7,400 nucleotides of DNA from an uncultured Curvibacter sp. GTDB taxonomy: Bacteria; Pseudomonadota; Gammaproteobacteria; Burkholderiales; Burkholderiaceae. A program made the translations under genes and the position numbers. Positions 6,280-7,400 of the stretch are shown here, piece after piece. The stretch is taken from positions 1 through 7,400 of the forward strand of contig CAMLNH010000131.1 in the NCBI GenBank assembly GCA_946481355.1. The letters are read 5' to 3'. The stretch's first letter is position 1. Each line of letters begins with the position of its first letter. The notes below the pieces were generated by a model. The model did not search any database. It saw only the letters and a list, made by a program, of their open reading frames with translations, and was not told the DNA's origin.

Positions 6280-6867
6280 TCAGGACCGCAGGTTCAGCAT
6301 CTGCACCAGCTCGGCCGGGCTGGGGCGCATCGCCTCGGGCAGGGCGGCCAGATAGCACTCCAGCACGAAGGTGGCATAGCCGTGCACCAGTGACCAGGCG
6401 CCGATGGCCAGCTTCATGACGCCCGGGGCGTGCACGGGCTCGCCGCGCAGCTCGGCGGCCAGCTCGACGAGCACGCCGAAGGCCGCGCCGGAGGCGGTGC
6501 GGAATGCCTCATTCGATTCGAAGCGTCCCTTCTGGCTGAACATCAGACGGAACAGCCCGGGCGCGCTCTGCGCAAAATCGATGTAGGCCTCGCCAGCCAG
6601 ACGCAGGCGCTGCGTGGCGTCGGCGCGCGGCTGGCTTTGCAGACGAGTCAGCATGTGCTGGCGTAGCTCCAGAAAGCCGTCAGCCGCGACCTGGGTCAGC
6701 AGCGCTTCCTTGCTGGCGAAATGGCGGTAGCTGGCGTTCACGCTCACACCCACGTGCTGGGCCAGTTCGCGCAGGCTCAGCGCCGTCTCATCGGCCGTCG
6801 CGAGCCGTTCGCGCGCCGCGGCCAGCAGCGCGGCGCGCAGGTTGCCATGGTGGTAGCTGGTGGGCAT
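6280..6867 (-). CDS. TetR-family transcriptional regulator with WHG-type C-terminal domain
   Basis: A 195-residue cytoplasmic repressor-type protein. The N-terminal TetR DNA-binding domain spans about residues 5-57: YHHGNLRAALLAAARE, then the helix-turn-helix SLRELAQHVGVSVNASYRHF (31-50) followed by ASKEALL, the standard TetR signature. The C-terminal ligand and dimer domain contains AWSLVHGYATFVLECYL (157-173). The W-x-x-V-H-G pattern points to the TetR_C_33/WHG subgroup, whose ligands are mostly unknown. ATG 6867 gives the usual TetR length and N-terminus. The frame is open further upstream to 7170, but that would run through the divergent promoter and the neighbouring gene. No strong ribosome site precedes the start. 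The gene is divergent from the DUF2214 gene, and two GTGTACAC palindromes lie between them, so autoregulation and control of that neighbour are likely but inferred. Confidence 0.93.
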   Translation of the reverse strand: MPTSYHHGNLRAALLAAARERLATADETALSLRELAQHVGVSVNASYRHFASKEALLTQVAADGFLELRQHMLTRLQSQPRADATQRLRLAGEAYIDFAQSAPGLFRLMFSQKGRFESNEAFRTASGAAFGVLVELAAELRGEPVHAPGVMKLAIGAWSLVHGYATFVLECYLAALPEAMRPSPAELVQMLNLRS

Positions 6868-6889
6868 GGTGTCGAATGGATCAGGTAAG

Positions 6890-6918
6890 TTGACAGTGTA
6901 CACATTCGGCGCTAGACT
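6890..6918 (+). promoter_or_regulatory. Sigma-70 promoter of the DUF2214 gene
   Basis: A perfect -35 hexamer TTGACA (6890-6895), a 17-bp spacer and the -10 hexamer TAGACT (6913-6918, four of six consensus bases) form a good sigma-70 promoter. Transcription would begin near 6925, giving a leader of about 62 nt. The first GTGTACAC palindrome fills the start of the spacer. Confidence 0.7.
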
Positions 6919-6921
6919 GCA
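6895..6921 (-). promoter_or_regulatory. Possible tetR promoter on the minus strand
   Basis: Read on the minus strand, TTGCAG (plus-strand 6916-6921), a 16-bp spacer and TACACT (plus-strand 6895-6900) resemble a weak sigma-70 promoter. The -10 box overlaps operator 1 and the -35 box overlaps the divergent -10 region, so one bound repressor could shut both directions. Both hexamers are imperfect. Confidence 0.35.
6896..6903. promoter_or_regulatory. Putative TetR operator 1, GTGTACAC palindrome
   Basis: A perfect 8-bp palindrome immediately downstream of the -35 hexamer of the DUF2214 promoter. It is the first copy of the 10-bp direct repeat GTGTACACAT, which recurs 35 bp further on. Its position next to a divergent tetR gene and within the promoter spacer is typical of a TetR operator; binding is inferred. 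Confidence 0.6.
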
Positions 6922-6930
6922 ATGTATGCG

Positions 6931-6938
6931 GTGTACAC
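6931..6938. promoter_or_regulatory. Putative TetR operator 2, GTGTACAC palindrome
   Basis: The second copy of the palindrome lies just downstream of the predicted transcription start of the DUF2214 gene, 35 bp centre to centre from the first. A bound dimer here would block promoter escape. A degenerate half-site, AATGTATG, is present at 6921-6928. Confidence 0.6.
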
Positions 6939-6959
6939 ATCGAGGCATTTCGCCTCGAT
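6939..6959 (+). repeat. Inverted repeat / hairpin in the DUF2214 leader
   Basis: ATCGAGGC (6939-6946) and GCCTCGAT (6952-6959) form a perfect 8-bp stem with a 5-nt loop, ATTTC. It starts directly after operator 2, within the predicted 5' leader, and ends 15 bp before the ribosome site AAGGAG (6975-6980). No T tract follows, so it is not a standard terminator. It could stabilise the mRNA or be part of an operator. Confidence 0.6.
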
Positions 6960-6986
6960 CGACCTGCATCCAACAAGGAGTCGAAC

Positions 6987-7400
6987 ATGACACGAGACCT
7001 GGCTTTGGCCATCGTGCACCACTGGGCGCTGCTGCTGCTGATCGCGACGCTGTTTGCTGAATTCGTCCTGCTGCGACAGCCTCCTTCGGCGGACTGGCTG
7101 CGCACCCTGGCCCGGGTGGACCAGGCCTATGGCGGGGCCGCCATGCTTTTGCTGGCAGCGGGCTTTGCACGCGTGTTCTGGGGCGCCAAGGGGGCGGATT
7201 TCTATATCGACAACCCGGTGTTCTGGGCCAAGATCGTGGTCTTTGTCGCGGTTGGCCTGCTGTCCATCATGCCTACGGTGCGCTACCCGCGCTGGCTCAG
7301 GCAGCTCAAGACGGAAGGCCGTCTGCCCACGGAAGCACAGGTGGAAGATACGCGGCGCTGGGTGGGCTGGCAGCTGATGCTTTTCGTTGCGCTGCCCGTA
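6987..7400 (+). CDS. DUF2214-type integral membrane protein, partial (3' end outside window)
   Basis: The first 138 codons of a small membrane protein, open to the right edge. ATG 6987 has a strong ribosome site, AAGGAG at 6975-6980, six bases upstream. Predicted membrane segments lie at about residues 9-29, 48-66, 79-97 and from 126 onward. The sequence GFARVFWGAKGADFYIDNP, followed by VFWAKIVVFVAVGLLS and TVRYPRW, matches what I know of the DUF2214 family, about 150 residues with four membrane helices and no established function. His11-His12 in the first helix and several Arg/Trp residues at helix ends stand out, but I know of no assigned role. The gene is divergent from tetR and probably repressed by it, which would suit an inducible membrane function responding to a small molecule; this is inference from context. 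Confidence 0.85.
   Translation, partial: MTRDLALAIVHHWALLLLIATLFAEFVLLRQPPSADWLRTLARVDQAYGGAAMLLLAAGFARVFWGAKGADFYIDNPVFWAKIVVFVAVGLLSIMPTVRYPRWLRQLKTEGRLPTEAQVEDTRRWVGWQLMLFVALPV

Noticed and set aside
5573..6355. Open frame starting inside tRNA-Phe and running over the 126-aa gene
   Set aside because: It begins within the tRNA anticodon region, crosses the terminator and gives Pro/Arg-rich sequence. It is a shadow of tRNA and the gene in another frame.
6868..7170. Upstream extension of the tetR frame by 101 codons
   Set aside because: It would run through the divergent promoter, both palindromes and the start of the DUF2214 gene. The TetR domain begins right at Met 6867 and the resulting 195 aa is the normal length.

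Overview
The window reads as a chromosomal segment of a GC-rich betaproteobacterium, most likely order Burkholderiales and plausibly Comamonadaceae. This rests on the RpoC tail, the gene order rsmB, DUF4390, ntrY-type kinase and response regulator, a tRNA-Phe of familiar betaproteobacterial type, and the strong GC bias at third codon positions. The assignment comes from recognition, not from a database search. No integrase, transposase, CRISPR array or phage gene is visible, and the DNA looks like core chromosome.

Layout. Bases 1-494 hold the 3' end of rpoC, closed by a strong intrinsic terminator (529-563). A tightly packed four-gene plus-strand block follows: rsmB (16S rRNA m5C967 methyltransferase), a small exported DUF4390 protein overlapping it by 41 bp, an NtrY-like membrane histidine kinase overlapping that by 4 bp, and 37 bp later a response regulator with a receiver domain and a Fis-type helix-turn-helix. 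The regulator lacks the AAA+ sigma-54 activation domain that classical NtrX has. Next come a tRNA-Phe(GAA) gene with its own extended -10 promoter, a factor-independent terminator, and about 210 bp without a recognisable gene. A 126-residue protein of unknown function follows, convergent with a TetR-family regulator on the minus strand. The tetR gene is divergent from a DUF2214-type membrane protein that runs off the right edge.

How the parts work together. rpoC and rsmB serve transcription and ribosome maturation. The DUF4390, kinase and regulator genes look like one translationally coupled signalling operon that senses something at the membrane and answers through DNA binding that cannot directly drive sigma-54 RNA polymerase. 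At the right end, tetR and the DUF2214 gene share a compact control region. It holds two identical GTGTACAC palindromes 35 bp apart that bracket a good sigma-70 promoter, plus a leader hairpin, which suggests TetR autoregulation and repression of the membrane protein.

Nothing here is a clearly new multi-gene defence or mobile system. The points most worth a second look are the AAA+-less NtrX partner, the tetR/DUF2214 operator array, a rare-codon AT-rich island with a -10-like box in the ntrY tail, a C-A mismatch in the tRNA-Phe acceptor stem, and competing hairpins at the rpoC-rsmB boundary.
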